From positions 1,818,115 to 1,882,114 of the forward strand of contig NZ_LT800499.1 of NCBI RefSeq assembly GCF_900166625.1: a DNA stretch of 64,000 bases, written 5' to 3'. The position numbers and the translations under genes were made by a program. This document shows positions 24,189 through 33,335 of this stretch, one piece after another; position 1 is the stretch's first letter, and each line of letters begins with the position of its first letter. This stretch comes from Halobacillus massiliensis. Lineage in GTDB: Bacteria > Bacillota > Bacilli > Bacillales > Halobacillaceae. The notes below the pieces were generated by a model that saw nothing but the letters and a program-made list of their open reading frames with translations, made no database searches and was not told where the DNA came from.

Positions 24189-25259
24189 ATGTGGCTTATG
24201 GTTATAGCTGGGATAATGACTGTTTTTCTATTTTGGCATAAAGTTTCTTTTCCTGACGTAAAAGCCAGGAGCAATGTTTCTTACTCGATCATTATTCCAG
24301 CTAGAAATGAAGAGAAAAATTTAGAAAGACTTCTCTCTACATTAATGAAGGATTACGACGATAAAAGAGAAGTTATTGTTGTGGATGATCAATCTGACGA
24401 TCGTACATATGAGATAGCAGTAAAGTTTGGAGCAACAGCGATCCAGGCGCCGCCTTTGCCGAAAGAATGGATGGGGAAATCCTGGGCTTGCTATAATGGT
24501 GCTAAAGAAGCGTCTGGAGAAGTGCTGCTATTTCTTGATGCAGATACTTGGTTTTCGAAGGATGGACCAGAGAAGCTCGTTCAATACATAGTAACAACAG
24601 GAACAAAAGCTCTCGTCACTGTACATCCTTATCACTATATGTGTTCATTTTGGGAAAAATTGTCAGCGGTCTTTCACCTTGTCGTATTCTCTTCATCCGG
24701 AATAACGCCGATACTTAAAAAATATTTGGGGGTGCAAGGCGGATTTGGTCCTTGTTTGCTTATTTATCAAAATACTTACTGGGAGCTGGAGGGCCACCAT
24801 TCGATTCGTAAGGAAATCGTCGAGCATCTTTCTATGGCACGGAGAGCACAATCGAAGGGAATAAAAACTTTTGCATACAGCGGGAAAGGTATCGTAAATA
24901 TGAGAATGTATCCTGCCAGCCTGAGAAAGGTAATTAATGGCTGGAGTAAGAGCTTTGCTTCAGGAGCGAAATCAGCATCTCCCGTGATGACGGCCGCAAA
25001 TATTTTATGGATCTCAGCGCTAGCCTCATTTCTTACGAATTTGGAAAAAGCGGGCTGGTGGAGCCTCGCAGGCTATTTCTTTATTAGCATATGGCTTTAT
25101 CGGACTTTGAAGGAAATCGGCAGCTTCAAATGGTATGACGCACTGCTTATTCCTGTTTATTTTTTGTTTTTTGTTTTATTGTTTATCTATTCCCTTCTTA
25201 AGACGTTCTTTTCTAAAGAAATGGATTGGAAAGGGCGCAATATTTCTAATAAAAAGTAA
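24189..25259 (+). CDS. Membrane-bound family 2 glycosyltransferase (CrtQ-like)
   Basis: A 356-residue protein with an N-terminal membrane anchor, a GT-A core (YSIIIPARNEEKNLERLLSTL, VIVVDDQSDDRT, LLFLDADTWF with the DAD metal-binding motif), and three or more C-terminal membrane helices. The segment PKEWMGKSWACYNGAKEASGEVLLFLDAD is characteristic of the 4,4'-diaponeurosporenoate glycosyltransferase (CrtQ) group. RBS GAGGTGAG supports ATG at 24189; an in-frame GTG lies at 24180. No carotenoid gene is adjacent, so carotenoid glycosylation is only a suggestion. Confidence 0.75.
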   Translation: MWLMVIAGIMTVFLFWHKVSFPDVKARSNVSYSIIIPARNEEKNLERLLSTLMKDYDDKREVIVVDDQSDDRTYEIAVKFGATAIQAPPLPKEWMGKSWACYNGAKEASGEVLLFLDADTWFSKDGPEKLVQYIVTTGTKALVTVHPYHYMCSFWEKLSAVFHLVVFSSSGITPILKKYLGVQGGFGPCLLIYQNTYWELEGHHSIRKEIVEHLSMARRAQSKGIKTFAYSGKGIVNMRMYPASLRKVINGWSKSFASGAKSASPVMTAANILWISALASFLTNLEKAGWWSLAGYFFISIWLYRTLKEIGSFKWYDALLIPVYFLFFVLLFIYSLLKTFFSKEMDWKGRNISNKK

Positions 25260-25300
25260 AAATTCCAGCTTCCCAAGTCGGGAAGCTGGAATTTTTTTAT
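25258..25300. terminator. Bidirectional terminator
   Basis: Sixteen-base stem AAAATTCCAGCTTCCC / GGGAAGCTGGAATTTT with five-base loop and T run, between two converging genes. Confidence 0.92.
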
Positions 25301-26670
25301 AACGGACGATCATCAAATTCATAGTGAACAGGGCCTGGTGCAACTCTGGCTCTTTCTAATGCAGGAGTGTCAGGGCGAGCGATTTGGTAGACGGCTGCTC
25401 CAACTATTTTAGTTACTTCCGTAAGTTTTTCTTTACTTATTTTATCTATCGTATCGTCAGGCGAGTGATACCATGGTTCAAGTGGAGCGTGGATAAATAG
25501 AGCTGCTGGGATGCCACGTTCAAAGAAAGGTACATGGTCACTTCGCCCAAGCTTTCCATACTCTACTACTTCTGCTACCCGGGCACCTGCAGAAGCTCCG
25601 AGATCAGTGACAAGGTTTTTATTTCCATCCGGAGTGAACATAATTAAATCGCCGGCATCACGGCTCCCGATCATATCCATCTGGAAGTGAGCTGCTGTAC
25701 GGTCAACCTCATTTTGAGATAGTGTGGAAGCATAGTGATAGGAACCTACCAGTCCTTTTTCCTCCGCACCAAACGTAATAAATCTTAACTCCGTATCTGT
25801 AGGTGTGTTGGCCATAATTTTCGCCAGTTCTAAAACTCCAGATACACCAGAAGCATCATCATTAGCTCCAGGCCCGTTTGCAACCGAATCATGGTGAGCT
25901 CCGATGTTGATAATCTGTCCGGTATCTTTATTCTTATGAGGTTTCTTTGTAGCAATTACATTGTAGGACGTCTTGTCAATCGTTCCAGCGCCTTCAACTG
26001 TAAGATTAGCAATTACTTCTTCGGACTGAAGCTGTTCGACTAGTGATAAGCCTGCTTCACGTGTAATGGCTACAGCTGGGATGTCCTGGCCTTCATAGGT
26101 ATAGCCGAAATGACTGCCGGCCTGTCCTGGACCGTTAAACATAATGACACCTGCTGCTCCTTTATCTAAGACGTTTTGTACTTTATCATAAAAAGGGATA
26201 GATCCTCTTTCTACTAAAGCAATTTTTCCTTTAATAGAATCAGGGATTTCTTCTGTAGTGGCTAATCCGACATATTCAATCGCCGCCTCTACAGACCCGT
26301 TCACAGAGCCGTTAAACGAGTGAACATCATCTGTAAAGGTTGAACCGTTTACCATAAGAGAAGATGATCCTCCATCCCATTCCTGGAAAGTAAAGGGCTG
26401 AAGCTCGGTGTCAAGCCCATAGCTTTCGAATTCGCCTTTTATGTATTGAACCGCATCATACTCACCTTGTGTGCCTGCTTCACGCGGTGCTTTTGAAAGA
26501 AGATCAACACGGTCATATAGACGGTCCGGGCTGATTTTCTTTATGATTTTGTTATCAAATGCTTGATCTGCATTTTCGTTTACTGCAGGCGGGTCAGCTA
26601 AAACAGAATGGGGAGCAGCACTTAAAACTAATCCAGCTGTCATCATTAATGTAATCGCTTTCTTCGACAA
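25297..26670 (-). CDS. Secreted M28-family aminopeptidase with PA domain
   Basis: A 457-residue exported metallopeptidase. The signal peptide reads MSKKAITLMMTAGLVLSAAPHSVLA; a PA (protease-associated) domain occupies about residues 130-220 (IPDSIKGKIALVERGSIPFYDKVQNVLDKGAAGVIMFN). The zinc ligands of M28 are visible as GAHHDSV, ANDDASG, GAEEKGLVGS, MDMIGS and YHSPDDT. It resembles B. subtilis YwaD. Start is TTG at 26670, seven bases after AAAGGAGG; the ATG at 26691 lacks an SD. Confidence 0.9.
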   Translation of the reverse strand: MSKKAITLMMTAGLVLSAAPHSVLADPPAVNENADQAFDNKIIKKISPDRLYDRVDLLSKAPREAGTQGEYDAVQYIKGEFESYGLDTELQPFTFQEWDGGSSSLMVNGSTFTDDVHSFNGSVNGSVEAAIEYVGLATTEEIPDSIKGKIALVERGSIPFYDKVQNVLDKGAAGVIMFNGPGQAGSHFGYTYEGQDIPAVAITREAGLSLVEQLQSEEVIANLTVEGAGTIDKTSYNVIATKKPHKNKDTGQIINIGAHHDSVANGPGANDDASGVSGVLELAKIMANTPTDTELRFITFGAEEKGLVGSYHYASTLSQNEVDRTAAHFQMDMIGSRDAGDLIMFTPDGNKNLVTDLGASAGARVAEVVEYGKLGRSDHVPFFERGIPAALFIHAPLEPWYHSPDDTIDKISKEKLTEVTKIVGAAVYQIARPDTPALERARVAPGPVHYEFDDRPL

Positions 26671-26864
26671 ATGAATTCCTCCTTTAAACATACGATACTT
26701 CTGTCACATTATACTATATTATGGAAAAACAGGTTTTCTAAACTCTTTCTTACATCTGGGTCTATAGGCTTGGAAGCGGGATGATGAATAGTAGAAGGAA
26801 TTGTCGAATGGCAGGGAGTGGGACCTGCTTAATTAAAAGGTATGATGGTAAAAGAGATGAAAAA

Positions 26865-26990
26865 ATGAAGATTCGGGCCAATAGTTTGATTTTAAAAGAA
26901 AAGTTTGATTGTCTGTTTACTCCTAGGTTCTTTAGGCAGCACATTGAGAAAGAAAAGATTCTAAAACTGAAAGAAGAAGAAGGATTTTGA
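26865..26990 (+). CDS. Possible small protein (41 aa)
   Basis: A 41-residue frame MKIRANSLILKEKFDCLFTP followed by a basic helical tail ending LKLKEEEGF. The SD (AAGAGATG) is weak. It has charge patterning of a small helical protein and no membrane segment. Family unknown; the ORF may be non-coding. The remainder of the 26671-27106 gap holds an AT-rich promoter-like TATAAT near 27056. Confidence 0.3.
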   Translation: MKIRANSLILKEKFDCLFTPRFFRQHIEKEKILKLKEEEGF

Positions 26991-27106
26991 CTTCAATAAA
27001 TAGGAAGAAAAATACTTATTTATATGGAATTTTTCCAATGCTTCGTGTATTTTGAATATAATGGTTATACTTTTTTACATAAAAAATAATATTAGAGGGT
27101 GTATTG

Positions 27107-27820
27107 ATGACTTCGATTGACAAACTATTATCCGACAAGTCGTTTTCCCACCATTTCCAGCCTATTTTCAATTTGTTCACGTGGAAGAAAGCCGGATATG
27201 AAGTGTTGTTGAGAACCGAATGGGATTCTAATCCGGCAGAAGTCTTCGAAAAGGCAAGACTAGAAGGGAAATTATATGAATTAGATACGTTATCGATTAA
27301 GAAAGCTTTAAAGTATTACATTTATGAAGGTTATACCTCTACTGATGGCTTGCTGTTCTTTAATATCTATCCTTCCACCATAATGAATGCTTCCTTTTAT
27401 CCCTTTATAAGCGGTTTAAACGAAGAGTATTCATCTTATCAATTTATTCTTGAAATTAGTGAGTCTGAGATCATACAAGATTATAAAAAATTTAATGAGG
27501 CGTTTGAGTGGATCAGATCGCTTGGAATTAGAACAGCCATTGATGGATTTGGTAAAGGATATTCCGCGATGGAGAGGCTGGTTGAATTAAAACCGGACTA
27601 TATTAAGCTTGACCGGTTTTTAACTACAGAATTGGACACTTCAAAAGAAAAGCAGTTTATTGTTGAGGGGATTAATAGATATTGCCACGAATTTAATGCC
27701 CAATTAATTATCAAAGCTGTTGAAAAGCCTAATGAGCTGGCCATAGCGAAATATTTAGGTGTGCCTTTAGCTCAAGGAAACGTCTTAGCTCCGCCGGAAC
27801 TATTAAAAAAAGAATTGTAA
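27107..27820 (+). CDS. Degenerate EAL-domain protein
   Basis: A 237-residue stand-alone EAL domain. Several c-di-GMP phosphodiesterase positions are kept: the E of YEVLLR (EAL motif as EVLLR), the N of FFNIYP, E of LEISES and K of YIKLDR. Others are lost: the DDFG motif is IDGFGKG (second Asp replaced by Gly) and the EGVE loop is KAVE (Glu replaced by Lys). So it is probably not a phosphodiesterase but could bind c-di-GMP or another partner. ATG at 27107 after GAGGG. The partner GGDEF gene is 23 kb away. Confidence 0.82.
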   Translation: MTSIDKLLSDKSFSHHFQPIFNLFTWKKAGYEVLLRTEWDSNPAEVFEKARLEGKLYELDTLSIKKALKYYIYEGYTSTDGLLFFNIYPSTIMNASFYPFISGLNEEYSSYQFILEISESEIIQDYKKFNEAFEWIRSLGIRTAIDGFGKGYSAMERLVELKPDYIKLDRFLTTELDTSKEKQFIVEGINRYCHEFNAQLIIKAVEKPNELAIAKYLGVPLAQGNVLAPPELLKKEL

Positions 27821-27846
27821 AAAACACGCAGTCTGCGTGTTTTTTA
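27817..27846. terminator. Bidirectional terminator
   Basis: AAAACACGCA / TGCGTGTTTT stem with three-base loop; serves the EAL gene and uppP, which converge here. Confidence 0.85.
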
Positions 27847-28671
27847 TTGTATAAAAATGATATATACAGCTGCTGCAAGAACCAGTCGGTAAATGGCGAA
27901 AGGGATTAGCTTAATTCTTTCTATAATTCTCAAAAAGAAGCGGATGGAAAGCAGGGCGAAAATGAATGCTGTGATAAATCCGGCTGCAAGGTAAGGAAAA
28001 GATTCGAAGCTGAAGTAGTTCCAATTTTTAATTAGAGATAAAAGGCTTGCTCCAAACATAATGGGCACGGCCATTATAAATGTGAAGTCTGCCGCAGCCC
28101 GGTAGTTCATCCCAAGCAGCACACCACCTGAAATTGTGGCTCCTGAGCGGGAAAACCCCGGCCAAAGGGCGAAACATTGAAAAAGCCCCACCATGATCGC
28201 CTGTTTATAAGTGATGTGATCGACTGTAGCAGAAGTCGGTGTTTTTATCCTTAATTTATCCGCAGCCATCATTAGAAATGCCCCGAGTACGAGACCAACC
28301 ACCACTGTTTCTGCTGAGAATAGATATTCATCAATATAATCTTCAAAACTGAAGCCAAGAACAACAGCCGGAACAAGTCCTGCGGCTATATGACTGATTC
28401 TTAATTGTTTCACAGGGCGAGGCTCGAACCTCGTAAAGGATCTTAGTAAGGTCTGAAAGCGATTTTTAAAAACACATACAACAGCACAAATCGAACCAAG
28501 TTGAATAACTACTTTAAAAGTATTTGCCGCATGTCCGGTTAGGAATTCATTTGAATGGAGCCAAAGATCATCTACTATAATCATATGTCCAGTAGAAGAA
28601 ATTGGAGCAAACTCTGTCAATCCTTCGACAATACCAAGAATAATCACTTTAATTAACTCGATAATTTCCAT
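27844..28671 (-). CDS. uppP: Undecaprenyl-diphosphatase
   Basis: A 275-residue integral membrane protein with about eight helices. The two family motifs are visible: EGLTEFAPISSTGHMII (residues about 16-32) with the catalytic Glu/Ser, and ALWPGFSRSGATISGG (about 167-182). It recycles undecaprenyl pyrophosphate to the monophosphate for cell-wall synthesis and can confer bacitracin resistance. RBS AAAGGAGCAGCAAAG before ATG. The usual family form is EGLTEFLPVSSTGH; here APISS is a mild substitution. It stands alone on the minus strand. Confidence 0.95.
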   Translation of the reverse strand: MEIIELIKVIILGIVEGLTEFAPISSTGHMIIVDDLWLHSNEFLTGHAANTFKVVIQLGSICAVVCVFKNRFQTLLRSFTRFEPRPVKQLRISHIAAGLVPAVVLGFSFEDYIDEYLFSAETVVVGLVLGAFLMMAADKLRIKTPTSATVDHITYKQAIMVGLFQCFALWPGFSRSGATISGGVLLGMNYRAAADFTFIMAVPIMFGASLLSLIKNWNYFSFESFPYLAAGFITAFIFALLSIRFFLRIIERIKLIPFAIYRLVLAAAVYIIFIQ

Positions 28672-29032
28672 CTTTGCTGCTCCTTTTGTTACTTAATCAT
28701 TTTCTATGATATATTCATGAAAACAAGTTTATATTCTTCCCCCTGTATTTGCTGTCCTATATAGATGTCCCGGCTAAGGTATGATAAGCCCGATATGGTA
28801 TAATGAAGTTTCGTAATAATTAAGACTGCTTGAACTTATACACCTGATAGAGGCATGATTTCAAAGGCGTTTCTTACATATTACCTGTTATAAGATAAAT
28901 GAAGATACTATTTCTTTGTTTTTTTAAAACAAGAATGGCTTCAATAGCTTTTTCCATAACGTACCGGTTTTAAAAATATAGATTTTGGTTAAAATGATTG
29001 AATGGGATTTTACATATTAGGAAGGGTGTCTT
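28672..29032. other. 360-base gap between divergent uppP and TPR gene
   Basis: AT-rich, no ORF worth reporting. A TATAAT hexamer (28799-28804) faces right but lacks a good -35. It probably carries both divergent promoters. Confidence 0.4.
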
Positions 29033-30013
29033 ATGGATAAACAAAATGGAGAGGTTGTATTGTTCCCAAAGTGGAAATCGACCCTTGAAAACGTGGGATT
29101 TAACGCTGTTAAAGAAAAACGTTATACAGAAGCTGTTGAAAGTTTTATGACTTTATTAAATCATGAGGTGGCTTCACATGAAGTGATTACAGCCTTATTA
29201 ATGAGCTTAATTGAGCTTGGTCAGTACGAAAAAGCGGAAGATTTATGTCAGGAACAAATGAAAATAGAAGAAGATCACTATTATCAGTATTTACATATTT
29301 ATATTACGATTCTCTTCCAGGATAATCGCTATCAGGAATTAATTGATCTGCTAGATGAAGTTTTTGAGACAGAAGATATTCCTCACCAAAACCGTACACA
29401 GCTCTGGCAAATGTATGAGGTGACTAAGAAATTATTAGCTGATGCCCATAAGGAAGAAAGCGACCAACTGGAAATGGATTTTGAGAAAGCGATTCGCGAA
29501 AATGAATTACATAAGCAGTGGGCCGCTATTTCCCAATTAAAAAAGCAGCCTTTGCCTGCCGATCTTACATTATATAAAGAACTGCTTAAGAAGAATGAGG
29601 TTCACCCGATCATTAAAACTGAAATGATATTATGGTTTCGGGATATGGAAATGGCCGAGACTGTAACTATAAAAAAATTCGGGAGTGAAATTGAAATTGT
29701 TCCTGAGAAGCTTAATTCCTTTCAGTCCGATTATATTATACAGCAGATTCAATTGAGGCTTGGAGCGATTGAACAGGAAAACCCTACTATGTATGAAATG
29801 GTGCAGCGTCTTCTTAGAAATTATTGCTATGTGCGCTATCCATTATATCCAACAGAGCATGAGGTTGATATAATAGTAGAAGCCCTGAAACAGCTGGGGT
29901 ATGAATACTTACAGCTACCTTACGAGAAAGTTTCTGACGATCGGCGTATTCACAAGTATAAAGAAGAAATTGAATTGTGTGATCAGCATTATATGATTCT
30001 AGCAGGAGAATAA
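29033..30013 (+). CDS. ysoA: TPR-repeat protein (YsoA-like)
   Basis: A 326-residue helical protein. The N-terminal part has tetratricopeptide-like pairs (GFNAVKEKRYTEAVESFMTLLNHE, LIELGQYEKAEDLCQEQMKIEE, LFQDNRYQELIDLLDEVFE); the C-terminal part has a different helical fold ending with QHYMILAGE. It lies just upstream of tig, as ysoA does in B. subtilis. Function unknown; such proteins usually scaffold partners. RBS AGGAAGGGTG. The tig promoter follows, so it is probably transcribed separately. Confidence 0.8.
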   Translation: MDKQNGEVVLFPKWKSTLENVGFNAVKEKRYTEAVESFMTLLNHEVASHEVITALLMSLIELGQYEKAEDLCQEQMKIEEDHYYQYLHIYITILFQDNRYQELIDLLDEVFETEDIPHQNRTQLWQMYEVTKKLLADAHKEESDQLEMDFEKAIRENELHKQWAAISQLKKQPLPADLTLYKELLKKNEVHPIIKTEMILWFRDMEMAETVTIKKFGSEIEIVPEKLNSFQSDYIIQQIQLRLGAIEQENPTMYEMVQRLLRNYCYVRYPLYPTEHEVDIIVEALKQLGYEYLQLPYEKVSDDRRIHKYKEEIELCDQHYMILAGE

Positions 30014-30062
30014 GCTTATTACAGCTGCAGGCCGCTAAAAAGTATGGACTCTATCACAATTG

Positions 30063-30090
30063 TTGAAAGCACAAAACTTTATGTTATAAT
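30063..30090 (+). promoter_or_regulatory. Promoter of tig
   Basis: TTGAAA (30063-30068), 16-base spacer, TATAAT (30085-30090). The leader that follows contains a short palindrome ATGATGA-TCG-TCATCAT (30139-30155). Confidence 0.75.
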
Positions 30091-30191
30091 GTAGTGGTTG
30101 CAAAAAAGATTCGTGTATCAATAGTATCATAGAATCAGATGATGATCGTCATCATTACGAACAGGAAAATAGATGTTGGAGGGAATTTTTT

Positions 30192-31478
30192 ATGTCAGCA
30201 AAATGGGAAAAACAAGAAGGAAACCAGGGCACACTAACCGTTGAAGTCCCTGCGGAAGATTTTAATAAAGCATTAGATGAGGCTTTCAAAAAAGTCTCTA
30301 AGCAGGTGCAAGTACCTGGATTCCGTAAAGGTAAAGTACCACGCAAACTATTCGAACAGCGTTTTGGAGTAGAGTCACTTTATCAGGATGCGATCGATAT
30401 CGTTCTTCCTAAAGCATACTCTGATGCTGTGGAAGAAACAGGTATTGAACCGGTTGATCGTCCGGAAATTGACGTTCAGCAAATTGAAAAAGGCCAGCCT
30501 CTAGTATTTACGGCAGATGTTATTGTTAAGCCGGAAGTTAAGCTTGGCGAATACAAAGGTCTTACTTATGAAGAAGTAGACACCGAAGTAACAGATGAAG
30601 ATGTTGAAAATGAACTTAAACAGCAGCAGGAACGTCAAGCTGAACTAGTTGTTAAAGAAGAAGGCGCTGTTGAAGAAGGCGACACTGTTGTTATGGACTT
30701 CGAAGGTTTCGTTGACGGCGAAGCATTTGAAGGCGGACAAGCAGAAAACTACTCTCTTGAAATTGGTTCAGGTTCCTTCATTCCAGGATTTGAAGAACAG
30801 CTAGTCGGCAAACAGTCCGGAGAAGAAGCTGATGTTGAGGTTACTTTCCCTGAAGAGTACCATGCAGAAGATCTTGCTGGTAAAAAAGCTGTATTTAAAG
30901 TGAAAATTCATGAAATCAAAGGTAAGGAACTTCCTGAGCTTGATGATGAATTCGCTAAAGATGTAGATGAAGAAGTTGAATCTCTTGAAGAGCTTAAGAA
31001 GAAAACTCGTGAGCGTCTTGAAGAGCAGAAGAAAACTGATGCTGAAAATCAAAAGCGTGACACTCTAGTTCAAAAAGCTAGTGAAAATGCAGAAGTGGAA
31101 ATTCCACAGGCTATGGTTGACACAGAGCTTGACCGGATGGTGAGCGAATTCGAACAGCGCCTGCAAATGCAAGGTATGACTAAGGATATGTACTTCCAAT
31201 TCACTGGTCAGGACGAAGACGCCCTGCGTGAACAAATGGGTGAAGACGCCGGCAAGCGCGTGAAGACGAACCTTACACTTGAAGCAATTGCTCAGGCGGA
31301 AAATGTGGAAGCTGCTGAGGAAGACGTAAATGCTGAATTAGAAAATATGGCATCTATGTATCAGACAGACGTAGCGCAGTTGACACAAATGCTTGGCGGT
31401 AATACGGATATGGTGAAAGAAGACCTGAAAGTTCGTAAAGCTATTGACGTTTTAGTAGATAATAGTAAAGCAGAATAA
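30192..31478 (+). CDS. tig: Trigger factor (ribosome-associated chaperone, PPIase)
   Basis: A 428-residue trigger factor. The ribosome-binding signature GFRKGKVPR is present (residues about 43-51) in the N-terminal domain; the FKBP-type PPIase domain follows ([47 protein letters not shown]); the C-terminal chaperone arms are helical. It binds nascent chains at the ribosome exit tunnel. RBS TTGGAGGG before ATG. The product is rich in acidic residues and the codon bias is marked, in keeping with high expression. It precedes clpX as in B. subtilis. Confidence 0.97.
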   Translation: MSAKWEKQEGNQGTLTVEVPAEDFNKALDEAFKKVSKQVQVPGFRKGKVPRKLFEQRFGVESLYQDAIDIVLPKAYSDAVEETGIEPVDRPEIDVQQIEKGQPLVFTADVIVKPEVKLGEYKGLTYEEVDTEVTDEDVENELKQQQERQAELVVKEEGAVEEGDTVVMDFEGFVDGEAFEGGQAENYSLEIGSGSFIPGFEEQLVGKQSGEEADVEVTFPEEYHAEDLAGKKAVFKVKIHEIKGKELPELDDEFAKDVDEEVESLEELKKKTRERLEEQKKTDAENQKRDTLVQKASENAEVEIPQAMVDTELDRMVSEFEQRLQMQGMTKDMYFQFTGQDEDALREQMGEDAGKRVKTNLTLEAIAQAENVEAAEEDVNAELENMASMYQTDVAQLTQMLGGNTDMVKEDLKVRKAIDVLVDNSKAE

Positions 31479-31486
31479 TATAATTA

Positions 31487-31533
31487 GAAGACAAGGTGAT
31501 ATAGTCTGCCTTGTCTTCTCCTATATTTTTTAG
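31487..31533 (+). terminator. Terminator after tig
   Basis: GAAGACAAGG / CCTTGTCTTC inverted repeat, 12-base loop, T-rich tract a few bases later. Confidence 0.6.
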
Positions 31534-31609
31534 AAATACCAGGAAAATAATGAAGATCTTATGAATGAAAAGCTCGTATTTTTACATATACTATAGATGT
31601 ACCTATTGT

Positions 31610-31638
31610 TTGACTTATAAGCGATATGTCTACATAAT
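31610..31638 (+). promoter_or_regulatory. Promoter of clpX
   Basis: TTGACT (31610-31615), 17-base spacer, CATAAT (31633-31638), about 160 bases before the clpX start. No CtsR direct repeat (GGTCAAANANGGTCAAA) is visible between it and the gene. Confidence 0.7.
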
Positions 31639-31802
31639 GAGGATGATGTAATAGTAAAAGAGCACACCTCTCAAAAGATATTGCTTTTTTGTTTGTAGTT
31701 AATTTGTTATGATGAGCAAAAGAAGTGGGTGCACAATTTCAGGTGCCACGGGTAGTTATGCAGCTGCAAACTATTGCGTCATTTTAAGAAGGGGTGAAAA
31801 GA

Positions 31803-33080
31803 ATGTTTAAATTTAATGAAGAAAAAGGGCAGTTAAAATGTTCTTTTTGTGGCAAAAGTCAGGAACAAGTTCGTAAATTAGTAGCTGGTCCTGGTGTTTA
31901 TATATGTGATGAGTGTATTGAACTTTGCACAGAAATTGTGGAAGAAGAGCTGGGTAACGACGAAGAAGTAGAATTCAAAGAAGTTCCTAAGCCTCAAGAA
32001 ATCCGCAGCATTTTAAATGATTATGTAATCGGGCAGGATCAGGCGAAGAAAAACTTGTCTGTTGCTGTTTATAACCATTATAAGCGTATTAATGCTGGCG
32101 TTAAAAATGACGATGTAGAATTGTCAAAAAGTAATATTCTTATGCTTGGGCCGACAGGAAGCGGGAAAACGCTTCTTGCTCAAACGCTGGCTCGCATTTT
32201 GAATGTTCCTTTCGCTATTGCTGACGCTACGTCTCTTACAGAGGCTGGTTATGTAGGGGAAGATGTGGAAAACATCCTTCTTAAGCTTATCCAGGCTGCT
32301 GACTATGATGTAGAAAAAGCTGAAAAAGGAATTATCTATATTGATGAAATAGATAAAGTAGCCCGTAAGTCTGAAAATCCATCCATTACACGTGATGTGT
32401 CTGGTGAAGGAGTTCAGCAGGCATTGCTGAAAATTCTTGAAGGAACACAGGCAAGCGTTCCTCCACAAGGCGGCAGGAAGCATCCTCATCAAGAATTTAT
32501 TCAAATCGATACAACCAATGTGTTGTTTATTGTAGGCGGTGCCTTTGATGGAATTGAACAGATTATAAAACGCCGTCTTGGTAAAAAAGTAATTGGCTTT
32601 GGCGCTGGTACAAGTGAGACAGATGCAGAGAAAAGTGAACTGCTCACTAGAGTACTTCCAGAAGACTTGCTCAGCTACGGGCTGATCCCGGAATTCATCG
32701 GTCGTCTTCCGGTAATTGGAAGCCTTGAACAGCTTGATGAAGAGGCACTTGTAGAAATTCTTACGGCTCCAAAAAATGCTCTTGTTAAGCAGTATCAGAA
32801 ACTTCTTCAAATCGACCATGTAGAGCTTGAATTTGAAGAGGGAGCCCTGCGTGAAATCGCCAAGTTAGCGATTGAAAGAAAAACAGGAGCACGTGGTCTG
32901 CGTTCCATTATTGAAGGCATTATGCTCGATGTAATGTATGAACTTCCATCCCGTGACGATATTGAGAAATGTATTATCACGAAGGAGACTGTTCTTCAGG
33001 ATAATAGTTATCCTAAACTGATCCTTACAGACGGAACGGTAGAAGATGAGAACAAAGAAACGCCGAAAGAAAGTGCTTAA
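31803..33080 (+). CDS. clpX: ATP-dependent Clp protease ATP-binding subunit ClpX
   Basis: A 425-residue AAA+ unfoldase that feeds substrates to ClpP. The N-terminal C4 zinc domain has Cys13, Cys16, Cys35 and Cys38; Walker A is GPTGSGKT, Walker B is [10 protein letters not shown], and the ClpP-contact loop IGF appears in [10 protein letters not shown]. Sensor and arginine-finger motifs ([23 protein letters not shown]) are intact. The SD AAGGGGTG fits ATG 31803 rather than the GTG at 31794. lonB, which separates clpX from lonA in B. subtilis, is missing. Confidence 0.97.
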   Translation: MFKFNEEKGQLKCSFCGKSQEQVRKLVAGPGVYICDECIELCTEIVEEELGNDEEVEFKEVPKPQEIRSILNDYVIGQDQAKKNLSVAVYNHYKRINAGVKNDDVELSKSNILMLGPTGSGKTLLAQTLARILNVPFAIADATSLTEAGYVGEDVENILLKLIQAADYDVEKAEKGIIYIDEIDKVARKSENPSITRDVSGEGVQQALLKILEGTQASVPPQGGRKHPHQEFIQIDTTNVLFIVGGAFDGIEQIIKRRLGKKVIGFGAGTSETDAEKSELLTRVLPEDLLSYGLIPEFIGRLPVIGSLEQLDEEALVEILTAPKNALVKQYQKLLQIDHVELEFEEGALREIAKLAIERKTGARGLRSIIEGIMLDVMYELPSRDDIEKCIITKETVLQDNSYPKLILTDGTVEDENKETPKESA

Positions 33081-33138
33081 AATTATGAAATGGCGCATGT
33101 CACTGTAAGTCCTCGTTATTTAGTGACTGCATGTAAAC

Positions 33139-33178
33139 GAAGAAGCCGCGCTACATTTTGTGTAGCGCGGCTTCTCTA
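33139..33178 (+). terminator. Terminator after clpX
   Basis: Perfect 15-base stem AGAAGCCGCGCTACA (33141-33155) / TGTAGCGCGGCTTCT (33161-33175), followed by CTATTG rather than a T run; likely still efficient. Confidence 0.7.
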
Positions 33179-33335
33179 TTGCATAATATGTGTGAAGGGC
33201 TAGCATGATTCCTCTACTGCTGTTCATAATAAAAGTACTTGCAGATAGCATTTTTGACCTATTGCTTACGTTTTACTTTATGTAGAGATTTTTATATGAT
33301 TAACTTACGATTAGGATAATTCGGAGGTGCAAACA

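Noticed and set aside
32124-32819. 231-residue minus-strand frame antisense to clpX
   Set aside because: A shadow of the clpX coding strand; no RBS, composition is the reverse of a conserved gene.
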